From positions 62,001 through 126,000 of the forward strand of contig CAMHMH010000002.1 in assembly GCA_946186205.1 (NCBI GenBank): a stretch of DNA of 64,000 nt. Reading direction: 5' to 3'. Positions within the stretch are counted from its first letter, which is position 1; every line of letters starts with the position of its first letter. Below the pieces are notes generated by a model. The model was not told the origin of the DNA, did no database searches, and was given only the letters and a program-made list of their open reading frames with translations. The stretch is from an uncultured Fretibacterium sp. (GTDB taxonomy: Bacteria > Synergistota > Synergistia > Synergistales > Aminobacteriaceae). Position numbers and translations under genes: made by a program. Below are positions 9,323 through 17,067 of the stretch, piece by piece.

Positions 9323-11068
9323 CTACCTTGCGAAAACCTTTTCTCCCTCAAAGTATGTCGCTTCGGGTCTTGCTGTGTGAATTTCTGTTACCGGGCAGGT
9401 GAGTACGTCTTTGTCTACAAGTATGAAGTCTGCGTACTTTCCTGCTTTGATGCTTCCTCTTTCGTCCTCAATGAACATCTGCTTTGCACAGTTGATAGTC
9501 ATGGCCGTTAATGCCTGCTCACGAGTCACAAGCTCTTCAGGCCACCAGGAAGTCCCCTTCTCAAGATGATATACACCAGTCAAAGCAATCTCCATAACGC
9601 CGAAAGGATCATCGGGGCTGTTGCTCAACGCGGGGTAGTCCGTGTGAAATGATACAGGTATCCCGTAATCAAAAAATGATTTCATGGGATAACCTTTGTC
9701 GGCCATGCTCGCAGGAAGAATAGTCTTCAGCTCCTCGGCTGTCGCGTCAGTGTTGTGATGCCAGAGCATTCCCGATGTAACGTAGATGTTGTTATCGGCC
9801 ATTCGTTTGTAGTCAGGCTCGATTACGTTGCGGATGTGCACGATCGTGTTGCGCATTTCAGGTTTGCCGCCGTTGATGTATGCGTTTACGACTCTGTTGA
9901 CTCCCTTGTTGCCGAGCGCGTGAATGTGCATGATTAATCCGTTAGCGTTGGCCTTGCGCGTTATGTCGGTGATCTCTTCTTCTGTCCAGTTGACGATTCC
10001 CTGATGCCCGTCAGGATATTCAGGCTCAATGAATCCCGTTCCGCTTTCTACAGTGCCGTCCATGAACAGCTTGATCCAGTAGGGTTTTACGTGCAGGGAA
10101 GCGAACTTCTTTGCAGCTATAGCTTTCTCAAGAACTGCGTCAAGATTCATCCAGCTGTCAATCTCGTAGCTGAAGCCCAAAATGAATTTCAGTTTGCCGG
10201 CCTTCTCCATCTGACTGGCTGCCTGATAGTAAGTATCATTGAAGAAGTATGACGAATAACCATCAAGATACATTGTGTAGCCTTCCGACAAAATAAGCTC
10301 CTGAATTTTTTCGAGGCTTGCTTTTGCCATGTCAACAGAAAAGAGAGCTTCATTGTCAAGGAATGAACGAACGTAAGTTGATGCCTGCTCCGAAAGAAAA
10401 CCTGTAGGCGTTCCGTCTGAACCCATAGCAATCTCGCCGCCGCGTATGTCATTGCCCTTTTTGAGAACAGTACCGTCCGCGCTCATTATGCCAGCATTGA
10501 CAAGCGCAATTGTGTTTACGAGACTCTTGTGATTCTCCTCGTCAGCAAAATACATAGGAATATCGCTGCAAATTTCATCAAGCTGCTGTCGTGTAGGCAT
10601 GTTGTTCTTGAAGGTCTGAAACTCCCAGCCCATTCCGTAAACGGCTTTCGCTTTTGTCTCTCTTGCCTTCCTGGCTGTTGCGGGGACGATCTCCTTCAGA
10701 AATTTTTCTACAGTATCTTCAAAGGCTATCATTGTCCCGAATGACTGAACAGCAAACGCTGAGAGATAATGCGAGTGTCCGTTGCCGCAACCGGGCATCA
10801 CGAGTCCTTTTCCCGTGTAATCGATAACTTCAGTCTTGCCTTTCTCAATGAACGATTCGACTCCCTTCTTGTCGCCCACGTAAATATATTTGCCGTCCTT
10901 CACAGCAAACGCTTCTGCAATCTCGCTGCCTTCTGACGTGAAAATTTTGCCGCAGACTACGAGGTCAGCAAATGTTTTGTCAGACTCTTGTGCCCAAGTG
11001 CAGGCGGAGAAATTCACAAGCACAAAGACAGCCACGAAGAGACTGAACGATTTCTTAAAACTCTTCAA
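9323..11068 (-). CDS. Exported YtcJ-type amidohydrolase
   Basis: This 581-residue paralogue of the first half of the fusion protein has HSH metal ligands at 98-100, MHIHALGNKG, a VHIRN segment, FHTDYPAL, and the closing amidohydrolase composite-domain motif DERGSIKAGKYADF. The family hydrolyses amide or related C-N bonds with one or two metal ions; the substrate is not known here. The N-terminus is hydrophobic with a possible lipobox (FSAC), so it may be a lipoprotein or be cleaved after TWA. The start is TTG at 11068, preceded by AGGAGG with 8-base spacing. A terminator-like hairpin follows it. Confidence 0.9.
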   Translation of the reverse strand: MKSFKKSFSLFVAVFVLVNFSACTWAQESDKTFADLVVCGKIFTSEGSEIAEAFAVKDGKYIYVGDKKGVESFIEKGKTEVIDYTGKGLVMPGCGNGHSHYLSAFAVQSFGTMIAFEDTVEKFLKEIVPATARKARETKAKAVYGMGWEFQTFKNNMPTRQQLDEICSDIPMYFADEENHKSLVNTIALVNAGIMSADGTVLKKGNDIRGGEIAMGSDGTPTGFLSEQASTYVRSFLDNEALFSVDMAKASLEKIQELILSEGYTMYLDGYSSYFFNDTYYQAASQMEKAGKLKFILGFSYEIDSWMNLDAVLEKAIAAKKFASLHVKPYWIKLFMDGTVESGTGFIEPEYPDGHQGIVNWTEEEITDITRKANANGLIMHIHALGNKGVNRVVNAYINGGKPEMRNTIVHIRNVIEPDYKRMADNNIYVTSGMLWHHNTDATAEELKTILPASMADKGYPMKSFFDYGIPVSFHTDYPALSNSPDDPFGVMEIALTGVYHLEKGTSWWPEELVTREQALTAMTINCAKQMFIEDERGSIKAGKYADFILVDKDVLTCPVTEIHTARPEATYFEGEKVFAR

Positions 11069-11697
11069 AGCTATATCCTCCTATAACGTATCTTTTTGTT
11101 TTTGGGAAAAAACGCCGCTAAGTATAGCAAACACGAAATATGCCGCGCAAGCCCAAGGGAACCAGTTGCCTGTCGCGCCGTATATTGTTTGTCTGCCTTT
11201 CTTGGGTATGTCAAGGTAAATCATCCCTGTGTGAACGTTCATTGCATTGGCCATGTGAAGAGGTCTGCCGAATACATCGTAAAGAATGAATCTTTCAGCG
11301 TAAGACTCAGAACAAGCAAATGCCTCTTCAGGAAAAACTAAACAGCGTTGACTCATTCTGCACTGCCTGCTTTGCACGCCGGGTGATTATGTCAGCGTTC
11401 GCCTGAAGCGTTTTCTCTTCATCGGAGCCGGAATATTCAGCGAGGATTGATTTGTCTTCAAGCAGAAGATTGTAATTCTCCAGGCCCGCGGCGACTCTCA
11501 CTGTCTGATCTGCCGTAACTATTCTTTCTACTCTGAACATGCCCGCGCTGGTGATTATCACTACAGCTATTCCGTACACGATGACACTTGCGGCTGTCTT
11601 TGCGCGCATTCCTTCCTCCCAGATGTAATTCACAACCGAAGCAAACAGCGTAACAACGAACGAAACACCAACGACTCCCGTAACGCTCGCAAGCTGC

Positions 11698-12063
11698 GTA
11701 AGCCACCTCACGGCTAAAGCCGGAGGCTTTCAGAGAAGTATGGTACACGGACAAATGTCTGAACACGCATGTTACCGCTTCAGAATACCCTTATTCACTG
11801 GGGCGTGCTTACTCGCCTCTATACGGTAAGACCCTAAAGCCTATCCGCTTACTTTTTACGGCTCACTCCCCCGCCTCATGTTTTGGCAATTTTTTTGCGG
11901 AAATCGCAAGGGCGACATGCCAGCCCGGAACGGCTCTAAGACCGTTGTGTATTTTTATCCGTTCCTGTTACAGAACGCCTATGTTAAACATATGTAAGAA
12001 TTTTAAGAGAGGAAAAGTAAAAAGTAAAGTAGCACACTTCCTCACCATAGCTAAAGCTAGGGG
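11698..12063 (-). mobile_element. Non-coding IS200/IS605-like element E1, inside lnt
   Basis: This ~366-bp block has no protein-coding content. It begins (minus strand) with a hairpin CCCCTAGCTTTAGCTATGG close to the left end of the tnpB element at 57675, and ends with a hairpin at 11706-11726 (CCTCCGG...CCGTGAGG) of the kind found at right ends of IS200/IS605 elements. Its whole length aligns with E2 (17068-17443) with many substitutions. Both copies are preceded by GGATA, which may be the target. No transposase is inside, so it would have to be moved in trans. The exact ends are inferred from the alignment of the two copies. Confidence 0.75.
11703..11980 (-). ncRNA. Candidate structured RNA of element E1
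   Basis: Reading the minus strand from GGCGTTCTG, the segment contains a strongly conserved GAACGG...CCGTTC pairing with the loop GGTCTTAGAG, a GGCG-AGTAAGCA-CGCC hairpin, a GAATA-AGGG-TATTC hairpin, a TGAA...TTCA stem and the terminal hairpin. The same elements are present in E2 with changes that keep pairing. This suggests a functional RNA, possibly a relative of the omega RNAs found at TnpB element ends. Transcription has not been shown. Confidence 0.55.
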
Positions 12064-12296
12064 TATCCGCGTGCGAGTTTTGATGAACCTGATGAGCGGT
12101 ATGGCAAATATCCACGCGCATATGCCTGTGTTGAAGATGCCGTAAGAAAACATCGTCAGCACCAATCCCAAAAGCAGCCAGAAATACGGATACTTCTGCT
12201 CAAATTCTTTCATGTTTCTTCCCTCTCGAAAAATTTATAGTCTATTGAGTTTGATCTTATCACAGTGATTTTACCGTCTTAATGATAACGGGACAT

Positions 12297-12331
12297 AATG
12301 TAAACTAGCTGTATAAAAAAGAGTTTACATT
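12297..12331. promoter_or_regulatory. Operator-like inverted repeat (10-bp arms, 15-bp spacer)
   Basis: AATGTAAACT and AGTTTACATT are perfect inverted arms separated by 15 bases. The half-site TGTAAAC resembles LacI/GalR-family operator halves. The same arrangement with the same spacer occurs at 16961-16995 next to the LacI-type gene. Here it lies upstream of the lnt remnant on the minus strand and just past the stop of the aldo/keto reductase. Confidence 0.5.
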
Positions 12332-12351
12332 TAGCAGGAGTGATTTTGATG

Positions 12352-13500
12352 CTACAGACCGAAAACTTTTCGCGCCTCCGTCATATTCTCACGTATCTTC
12401 ACGCCGAAAGGACAACGCTTTTCACACGCTCCGCACTTCACGCACTCGCCAGCATGATGTTCCAGCACTCTGTAATGTTCCCTCACTGTCTCAGGAATAT
12501 TTTTGCCTGACTGCGCAAGGTTGAGGAATTTTGTTACGGAAGCAATATCGATCTTCACCGGGCAGGGCTGGCAATGCGAGCAATACATGCAATGACCCTC
12601 CCAGCTTATTTTAGGGAACGACGCAAAAGCAAGCGCGTAATCTCTCTCACTCTCTGACGATGACTCGTAAGCAATTGACTCTCTCAACTGTTCGACACTG
12701 TGCGCACCGGCAAGAACACACGCGACAGCAGGACGGCTCAAGGCGTAAGATATGCACTGAGTCACGGTCAAGGCAGCTCCCGCAGGGGACATTTCCGCGC
12801 TCAAAAGATCTCCGCCCCCGAAACATTTCATGACGGTGATTCCGACTCCAAGCCTCTGGCACGTCTCGTACAGCTTCTGCCTCTCCGGGTTCATGTTCGT
12901 CAAATGAGCCTCGTAATTCTCATCCCTCCATAAGTCTTCTACGTCTTCGCTTGCGGGCTGAAGGTCATAGCACGGGTTCACGCTGAACATTAACACTTCT
13001 ATTGCGTGACTCTCGACAGCTTTCAGTGCTACTTGCGGATTGTGCGAGCTGAGTCCTATGTGATGAATTTTCCCGGCGGCTTTAAGTTCCCTCGCGTAAT
13101 CAAGAATCCCGTTGCGTAATATTTCGTCCCAGTCGCTTAAAGCATCGCAGTAGTGAATCATTCCCACGTCAACAAAATCGACTCCGAGCAATCTCAATGA
13201 CTCCTCAAAGCCCGCTTTTGTCTCAGCAAGATTGCGAGTCCTCAAATACTGTCCGTCCTTCCACAGCGAGCATATGTGAGACTGAATGATGAATTTCTCA
13301 CGCCGCCCCTTTAACGCATGGCCGACCGCCGAACGCAATGAAGGGTCCGAGGCGTAAAGGTCAAAATAATTCACGCCGGACTCCTCTGCAAGGTCGAAAA
13401 GTTTCGCGCACATGTTGTAGTTGTCCTCAGTCATTCCTTCACAGCCTAAAGCTATTTCGCTGACTCTGAGTCCTGTTGCGCCTAATTCGCGGTAATTCAT
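12352..13500 (-). CDS. Aldo/keto reductase with C-terminal 4Fe-4S ferredoxin domain
   Basis: This 382-residue protein starts like an AKR barrel (LGATGLRVSEIALG) and has the DLYASD segment with the family Asp and Tyr, MIHYCD with the family His, and GLSSHNP. The last ~100 residues contain YCSHCQPCPVKID and CVKCGACEKRCPFG, giving ferredoxin-type Cys clusters. Such AKR-ferredoxin fusions are common in anaerobes and presumably pass electrons between NAD(P)H or iron-sulphur partners and a carbonyl; the substrate is unknown. The position usually held by the catalytic Lys appears as REKFIIQSH, without Lys, so chemistry may be altered. It is divergent from serC, sharing an intergenic region of about 115 bp. 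Confidence 0.88.
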   Translation of the reverse strand: MNYRELGATGLRVSEIALGCEGMTEDNYNMCAKLFDLAEESGVNYFDLYASDPSLRSAVGHALKGRREKFIIQSHICSLWKDGQYLRTRNLAETKAGFEESLRLLGVDFVDVGMIHYCDALSDWDEILRNGILDYARELKAAGKIHHIGLSSHNPQVALKAVESHAIEVLMFSVNPCYDLQPASEDVEDLWRDENYEAHLTNMNPERQKLYETCQRLGVGITVMKCFGGGDLLSAEMSPAGAALTVTQCISYALSRPAVACVLAGAHSVEQLRESIAYESSSESERDYALAFASFPKISWEGHCMYCSHCQPCPVKIDIASVTKFLNLAQSGKNIPETVREHYRVLEHHAGECVKCGACEKRCPFGVKIRENMTEARKVFGL

Positions 13501-13574
13501 GAAATGTTTTCCCCCTCTGGAATTTTGACGGCAATTATAGCGCGTTGAAGAGAGGATTAAACAATCATTCCGGC

Positions 13575-13583
13575 TGTTATAAT
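13575..13583 (+). promoter_or_regulatory. Extended -10 promoter of serC-serA
   Basis: TGTTATAAT is a perfect extended -10 element (TGn plus TATAAT) about 35 bases before the TTG start of serC. No good -35 box is visible, as is usual for extended -10 promoters. Confidence 0.5.
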
Positions 13584-13617
13584 AATGAACATCACAACAT
13601 TCAAAGGAGATTATAAT

Positions 13618-14703
13618 TTGAGCAGAGTATTCAACTTCAGCGCAGGGCCTGCGGTTTTGCCTGAAGAAGTTTTGCGTGAAGCGCAGTCCGAAATGTTAGA
13701 GTACGGCAATTCGGGCATGTCTGTTATGGAGATGAGCCACAGGTCAAAAGACTTTGAGGAGATTTTGTTCACGGCGGAAAAAGATTTGCGGACTCTCATG
13801 AACATTCCCGACAATTATCGCGTTCTGTTCCTTCAGGGCGGAGGCTGCACACAGTTCGCGATGATTCCCATGAACCTGATGAAGCACAAATCAGCAGACT
13901 ATATTGTTACAGGGCAGTGGTCAAAGAAGGCGGCTCAGGAAGCAAAGATATTCGGAGACGTTCACATTATCGCAAGCTCAGAGGACAGAAATTTTTCGTA
14001 CGTCCCGGACTTTTCCGGCCTGAAAGTTTCAGATGACTCGGATTACGTTTACATTTGCCAGAATGAGACAGTACACGGCACAACTATACGCGCATTGCCC
14101 GACACACACGGCAGGCCTTTAGTCGCTGACATTTCGTCAATGTTCCTGAGTGAGCCTCTCGATGTTTCACGCTACGGAATAATCTGGGGAGGCGTTCAGA
14201 AGAACGTAGGCCCGGCAGGAGTAACAATCGTTATCATTCGCGATGACTTAATCACAGATGATGTTCTTCCGTTCACACCTACAATGCTGAAGTACAAGAC
14301 TCATTCCGACAATAAATCGCTGTACAACACACCGCCCTGCTACAACATATACATTTGCGGGCTTGTCTTCAAGTGGCTGTTAAAGCTCGGAGGCACTGAG
14401 GCAATGCACAAAATCAACATGGAGAAAGCAAAGCTGCTTTATGATTATCTTGACGGCTCAAAGATTTTTCACGGAACTGTCGACAAGAAAGACCGCTCAT
14501 TGATGAACGTTCCATTTGTTACGGGCGATAAGAATCTTGACGCGGAATTTGTAGCTGAAGCAGAGAAAGCCGGACTCCGTAACATTAAGGGTCATCGCTC
14601 AGTCGGAGGAATGAGAGCATCACTCTATAACGCAATGCCGCTTGAAGGGGTTAAAGCTCTCGTTAAGTTCATGGCCGCATTCGAGGAGTCTCACACATGT
14701 TAG
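13618..14703 (+). CDS. serC: Phosphoserine aminotransferase
   Basis: SerC converts 3-phosphohydroxypyruvate and glutamate to phosphoserine, the second step of serine synthesis, with PLP. The protein opens with the family N-terminus SRVFNFSAGPAVLPEEVL, and contains GGGCTQFAM, the QKNVGPAG segment with the PLP-binding Lys, and VGGMRASLYNAMP near the end. I chose TTG at 13618 rather than the upstream ATG at 13585, because it is preceded by AAAGGAG at 7 bases, matches the family start, and gives 361 residues, the usual length. The stop overlaps the serA start by 7 bases, so the two are translated together. Confidence 0.95.
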   Translation: MSRVFNFSAGPAVLPEEVLREAQSEMLEYGNSGMSVMEMSHRSKDFEEILFTAEKDLRTLMNIPDNYRVLFLQGGGCTQFAMIPMNLMKHKSADYIVTGQWSKKAAQEAKIFGDVHIIASSEDRNFSYVPDFSGLKVSDDSDYVYICQNETVHGTTIRALPDTHGRPLVADISSMFLSEPLDVSRYGIIWGGVQKNVGPAGVTIVIIRDDLITDDVLPFTPTMLKYKTHSDNKSLYNTPPCYNIYICGLVFKWLLKLGGTEAMHKINMEKAKLLYDYLDGSKIFHGTVDKKDRSLMNVPFVTGDKNLDAEFVAEAEKAGLRNIKGHRSVGGMRASLYNAMPLEGVKALVKFMAAFEESHTC

Positions 14704-15884
14704 CACCGAAAGAACGCAAAATTTTCTGCCTCAACAACATTTCACCGACAGGACTCGCGAAATTCCGCAAGGGCTATACGATTACGGAAGACATTAACGA
14801 GGCCGCCGGGATTCTTGTCCGTTCCGCTGACATGAAGAGCATGAATTTCCCTGAAGGACTCAGAGCTATAGCCCGTGCAGGGGCAGGAGTCAACAACATA
14901 CCTATAGACCGATGCTCAGAGTCAGGAGTCGTAGTCTTCAACACACCGGGGGCAAACGCAAACTCCGTGAAAGAATTGGTGATTGCCGGGCTGCTTTTAG
15001 CGTCAAGAGATATTTACGGCGGAATCTCTTGGGTGAAGGAGAACGCAAACGACTCAGACATAACGAAACTTGCGGAGAAAGCAAAGAAAAAATTTTCCGG
15101 CCATGAAATAAAAGGGAAGACACTCGGCATAATTGGACTCGGCGCAATAGGAGTCCAGGTCGCAAACGCAGCTGTGAGTCTCGGAATGAATGTGCTCGGC
15201 TATGACCCGTATTTGTCGCTCAAATCCGCGTGGATGTTAAGCCCCGCAGTGAAACACGCTGACACGCCCGAAGAAGTTTACGCGGCCTCAGACTTTATCA
15301 CGATACACGTTCCGGCAATGGACTCGACCCGCCACATGATTAACGCGGACACAATCGCAAAGATGAAACAGGGAGTCAAGATACTGAACTTTGCGCGTGA
15401 TGTTCTTGCTGACGAAAACGCCGTGAGGGACGCAATGACTTCAGGCCATGTCGAGAAATATATCTCAGATTTTCCCAACACACTTAGCGCGAATATTCCC
15501 GGCGCGATTGTCCTTCCTCATCTCGGAGCGTCAACAGAAGAAGCTGAAGAGAATTGCGCATTGATGGCGGTGCAGCAGCTTCAAGACTACCTGGACAACG
15601 GGAACATAACGAACTCGGTAAACTTCCCGGAGATTAACGCGGGGACTTGCGGAGCTGAAGCGAGAGTCGCGATACTTCACAGGAATATACCGGCTATGCT
15701 TTCGGGGATAACGTCATTCTTCGGGACTAACGGACTAAACATCGAGAACCTCATCAACAAAGCACGAGGGCAATACGCATATACGCTCGTCGACATATCG
15801 CACAAGATGCCCGATGACACGACAGATAGACTGCGAGAGATTAACGGAGTCTTACGAGTGAGAAGAGTCAAAGAGAGAAGCTGA
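14697..15884 (+). CDS. serA: D-3-phosphoglycerate dehydrogenase
   Basis: SerA oxidises 3-phosphoglycerate to 3-phosphohydroxypyruvate with NAD, the first step of serine synthesis. The 395-residue protein has the Rossmann motif GLGAIGVQVA at about 144-153, the D-hydroxyacid dehydrogenase substrate-side segments RAGAGVNNI and LPHLGASTEEAEENC (active-site His in PHLGAS), and a C-terminal ACT domain (AILHRNIPAMLSGITSFFG...) that commonly mediates serine feedback. It starts inside the last codons of serC, giving a two-gene serine operon. Confidence 0.95.
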   Translation: MLAPKERKIFCLNNISPTGLAKFRKGYTITEDINEAAGILVRSADMKSMNFPEGLRAIARAGAGVNNIPIDRCSESGVVVFNTPGANANSVKELVIAGLLLASRDIYGGISWVKENANDSDITKLAEKAKKKFSGHEIKGKTLGIIGLGAIGVQVANAAVSLGMNVLGYDPYLSLKSAWMLSPAVKHADTPEEVYAASDFITIHVPAMDSTRHMINADTIAKMKQGVKILNFARDVLADENAVRDAMTSGHVEKYISDFPNTLSANIPGAIVLPHLGASTEEAEENCALMAVQQLQDYLDNGNITNSVNFPEINAGTCGAEARVAILHRNIPAMLSGITSFFGTNGLNIENLINKARGQYAYTLVDISHKMPDDTTDRLREINGVLRVRRVKERS

Positions 15885-15889
15885 ATATT

Positions 15890-15925
15890 TTCCCCCCTGA
15901 TGATGAGTCAGAGGGGAATTTTTTT
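15890..15925 (+). terminator. Terminator of serC-serA
   Basis: The stem TTCCCCCCTGA/TCAGAGGGGAA with a short loop is followed by seven T's, right after the serA stop. Confidence 0.85.
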
Positions 15926-15931
15926 GACGGC

Positions 15932-16939
15932 CTATGAGCTTTCGCGTTCTGAAAGTGTTGCTGCAAGAGTCAAATGCTTAATGCCCGGCTTGTTACCTGC
16001 TGGCGACTCTATTTCCTCAATCACCATTCTTGCGGCGTTGACTCCGATCTCGACGGCGGGAAGCTCAAACGATGTCAATGATTTCTCAAGAAGATTCCCG
16101 ACGCTGTAACCCGTAAGGCTCACTATCCTGACCTGCTCAGGGACTCTTATTCCGCGCTTCCTCAATGCACGAAGAGCTGCCATGCCGTGAATGTCTACTG
16201 CTGTCATTATTGCGTCAAGCCCGGGATTGTTGTCTATGATTCTCTCTATGCATTGCCGCCCCGATTCGTAGCTGTTGATTATCCCGTCGGTGAACTCGCA
16301 GATCTCCGGCAGGTTTAATTCTGAGACTGCGCGCTTGTACCCCTCGTAGCGAGTCTTGTACGGCCTCAGCGCATATCGTCCCATTGAAGGCCCGTTGACC
16401 AATGCAATGTTCCGGCAGCCCTTAGCGTGAAGATAGTACACTGCGTTGTAGCTTCCTCCCTCGTAATCGCTGACTATGCTCGGCAATGTCTCATCCTGCC
16501 TGCGTATGATCTGAACGACAGCGAGTCCCTGATTGTGTATGTCCCTTATCACGCTGTTGTTTCGTCCTGTTGACGCGATAATGAGTCCGTCAATGAACCC
16601 GTAGCGCAATCGGTCAAGATATTCACGCTCAATTTTGGGATCGTCATTAGTGTGGCAGAAGAGAATCGAATATCCCGCATTCCTCGCTTCTGTGTCAATG
16701 CTCTGCGCTATGTCGTCAAAAACAGTTAAGTGCACGTTCGGAACAATCACGCCGATTGTATGACGCTTTCCTTTGCGCAAGCTCCTCGCGATTATGTCCG
16801 GGTGATAGTCAAGCTCTTCAACAGCGGCCATGATTCTCGCTCTCGTTTCGGGATGAACGTATGAGACATTGTTCAAAGCTCTTGAGACTGTAGCGGGATG
16901 ACATTGCGCGAGCCTCGCGACATCTTTAAGGGTACTCAG
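15932..16939 (-). CDS. LacI-family transcriptional regulator, probable CTG start
   Basis: The sequence has a LacI helix-turn-helix STLKDVARLAQCHPATVSRALNNVSYVHPETR, then a periplasmic-binding-like effector domain (IGVIVPNVHLTVFDDIAQ...), 335 residues in all. The first ATG in frame (16876) would cut away the DNA-binding helices. CTG at 16939 lies 9 bases after a perfect AGGAGG and gives a normal N-terminus, so I place the start there; no ATG, GTG or TTG exists in frame between the two. A 13-bp perfect palindrome overlaps that start. The gene is divergent from the dapA-like gene and Nramp-like transporter and probably regulates them. Confidence 0.85.
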   Translation of the reverse strand: MSTLKDVARLAQCHPATVSRALNNVSYVHPETRARIMAAVEELDYHPDIIARSLRKGKRHTIGVIVPNVHLTVFDDIAQSIDTEARNAGYSILFCHTNDDPKIEREYLDRLRYGFIDGLIIASTGRNNSVIRDIHNQGLAVVQIIRRQDETLPSIVSDYEGGSYNAVYYLHAKGCRNIALVNGPSMGRYALRPYKTRYEGYKRAVSELNLPEICEFTDGIINSYESGRQCIERIIDNNPGLDAIMTAVDIHGMAALRALRKRGIRVPEQVRIVSLTGYSVGNLLEKSLTSFELPAVEIGVNAARMVIEEIESPAGNKPGIKHLTLAATLSERESS

Positions 16940-16944
16940 AGTAC
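16932..16944. promoter_or_regulatory. 13-bp palindrome over the lacI-type start codon
   Basis: GTACTC-A-GAGTAC is a perfect palindrome, and the proposed CTG start codon is at its centre. It could be a DNA operator for autoregulation or a small RNA hairpin acting on initiation. Confidence 0.35.
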
Positions 16945-16960
16945 AAATCCTCCTGTAAAA

Positions 16961-16995
16961 TTTGTAAACTTCTTTTGATGAGACAAGTATACATT
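16961..16995. promoter_or_regulatory. Operator-like repeat in the lacI/dapA-like divergent region
   Basis: TTTGTAAACT and AGTATACATT are separated by exactly 15 bases. Seven of ten arm positions pair as an inverted repeat, and the layout matches the site at 12297-12331. It lies 20-55 bases upstream of the proposed LacI start and overlaps a TATACT sequence that could be its -10 box. Confidence 0.5.
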
Positions 16996-17067
16996 ACATG
17001 AAAAAAATTATAGAATGATAACACGCGCTTGACGATAAAGCAAGTCATCAAAAATACTGCACGGATA

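Larger units (their letters stand above)
11081..12213 (-). pseudogene. lnt: Apolipoprotein N-acyltransferase remnant, interrupted by element E1
   Basis: Three broken pieces of one Lnt protein lie in order on the minus strand. The N-terminal membrane segment (start ATG 12213, KEFEQKYPYFWLLLGLVL...) runs to about 12064. After element E1 the middle part resumes (LTQLASVTGVVGVSFVV, typical of Lnt) from about 11697. The frame then shifts near 11340-11377 just before PEEAF, which corresponds to the WPE region carrying the catalytic Glu, and jumps almost at once to the family C-terminus (FILYDVFGRPLHMANAM...GNWFPW). About 100 residues are missing at E1 and roughly 150 at the second join, so the enzyme cannot work. 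A functional copy elsewhere would be expected in a diderm with lipoproteins. Confidence 0.8.

Noticed and set aside
11703-11980. E1/E2 RNA as a HEARO (IscB-associated) RNA.
   Set aside because: I could not match the family consensus from memory and no IscB or HNH gene is present; left as a search to run rather than a claim.
11698-12063. E1/E2 as a group II intron, tmRNA or metabolite riboswitch.
   Set aside because: There is no intron-encoded protein or domain V-like hairpin, no tRNA-like ends, and both copies sit inside broken genes with transposon-type end hairpins.
12349-12520. Short plus-strand frame starting after AGGAGTGATTTTG, opposite the aldo/keto reductase end.
   Set aside because: It is wholly antisense to conserved Cys-cluster coding sequence and its product matches nothing; the ribosome-site-like bases are probably chance.
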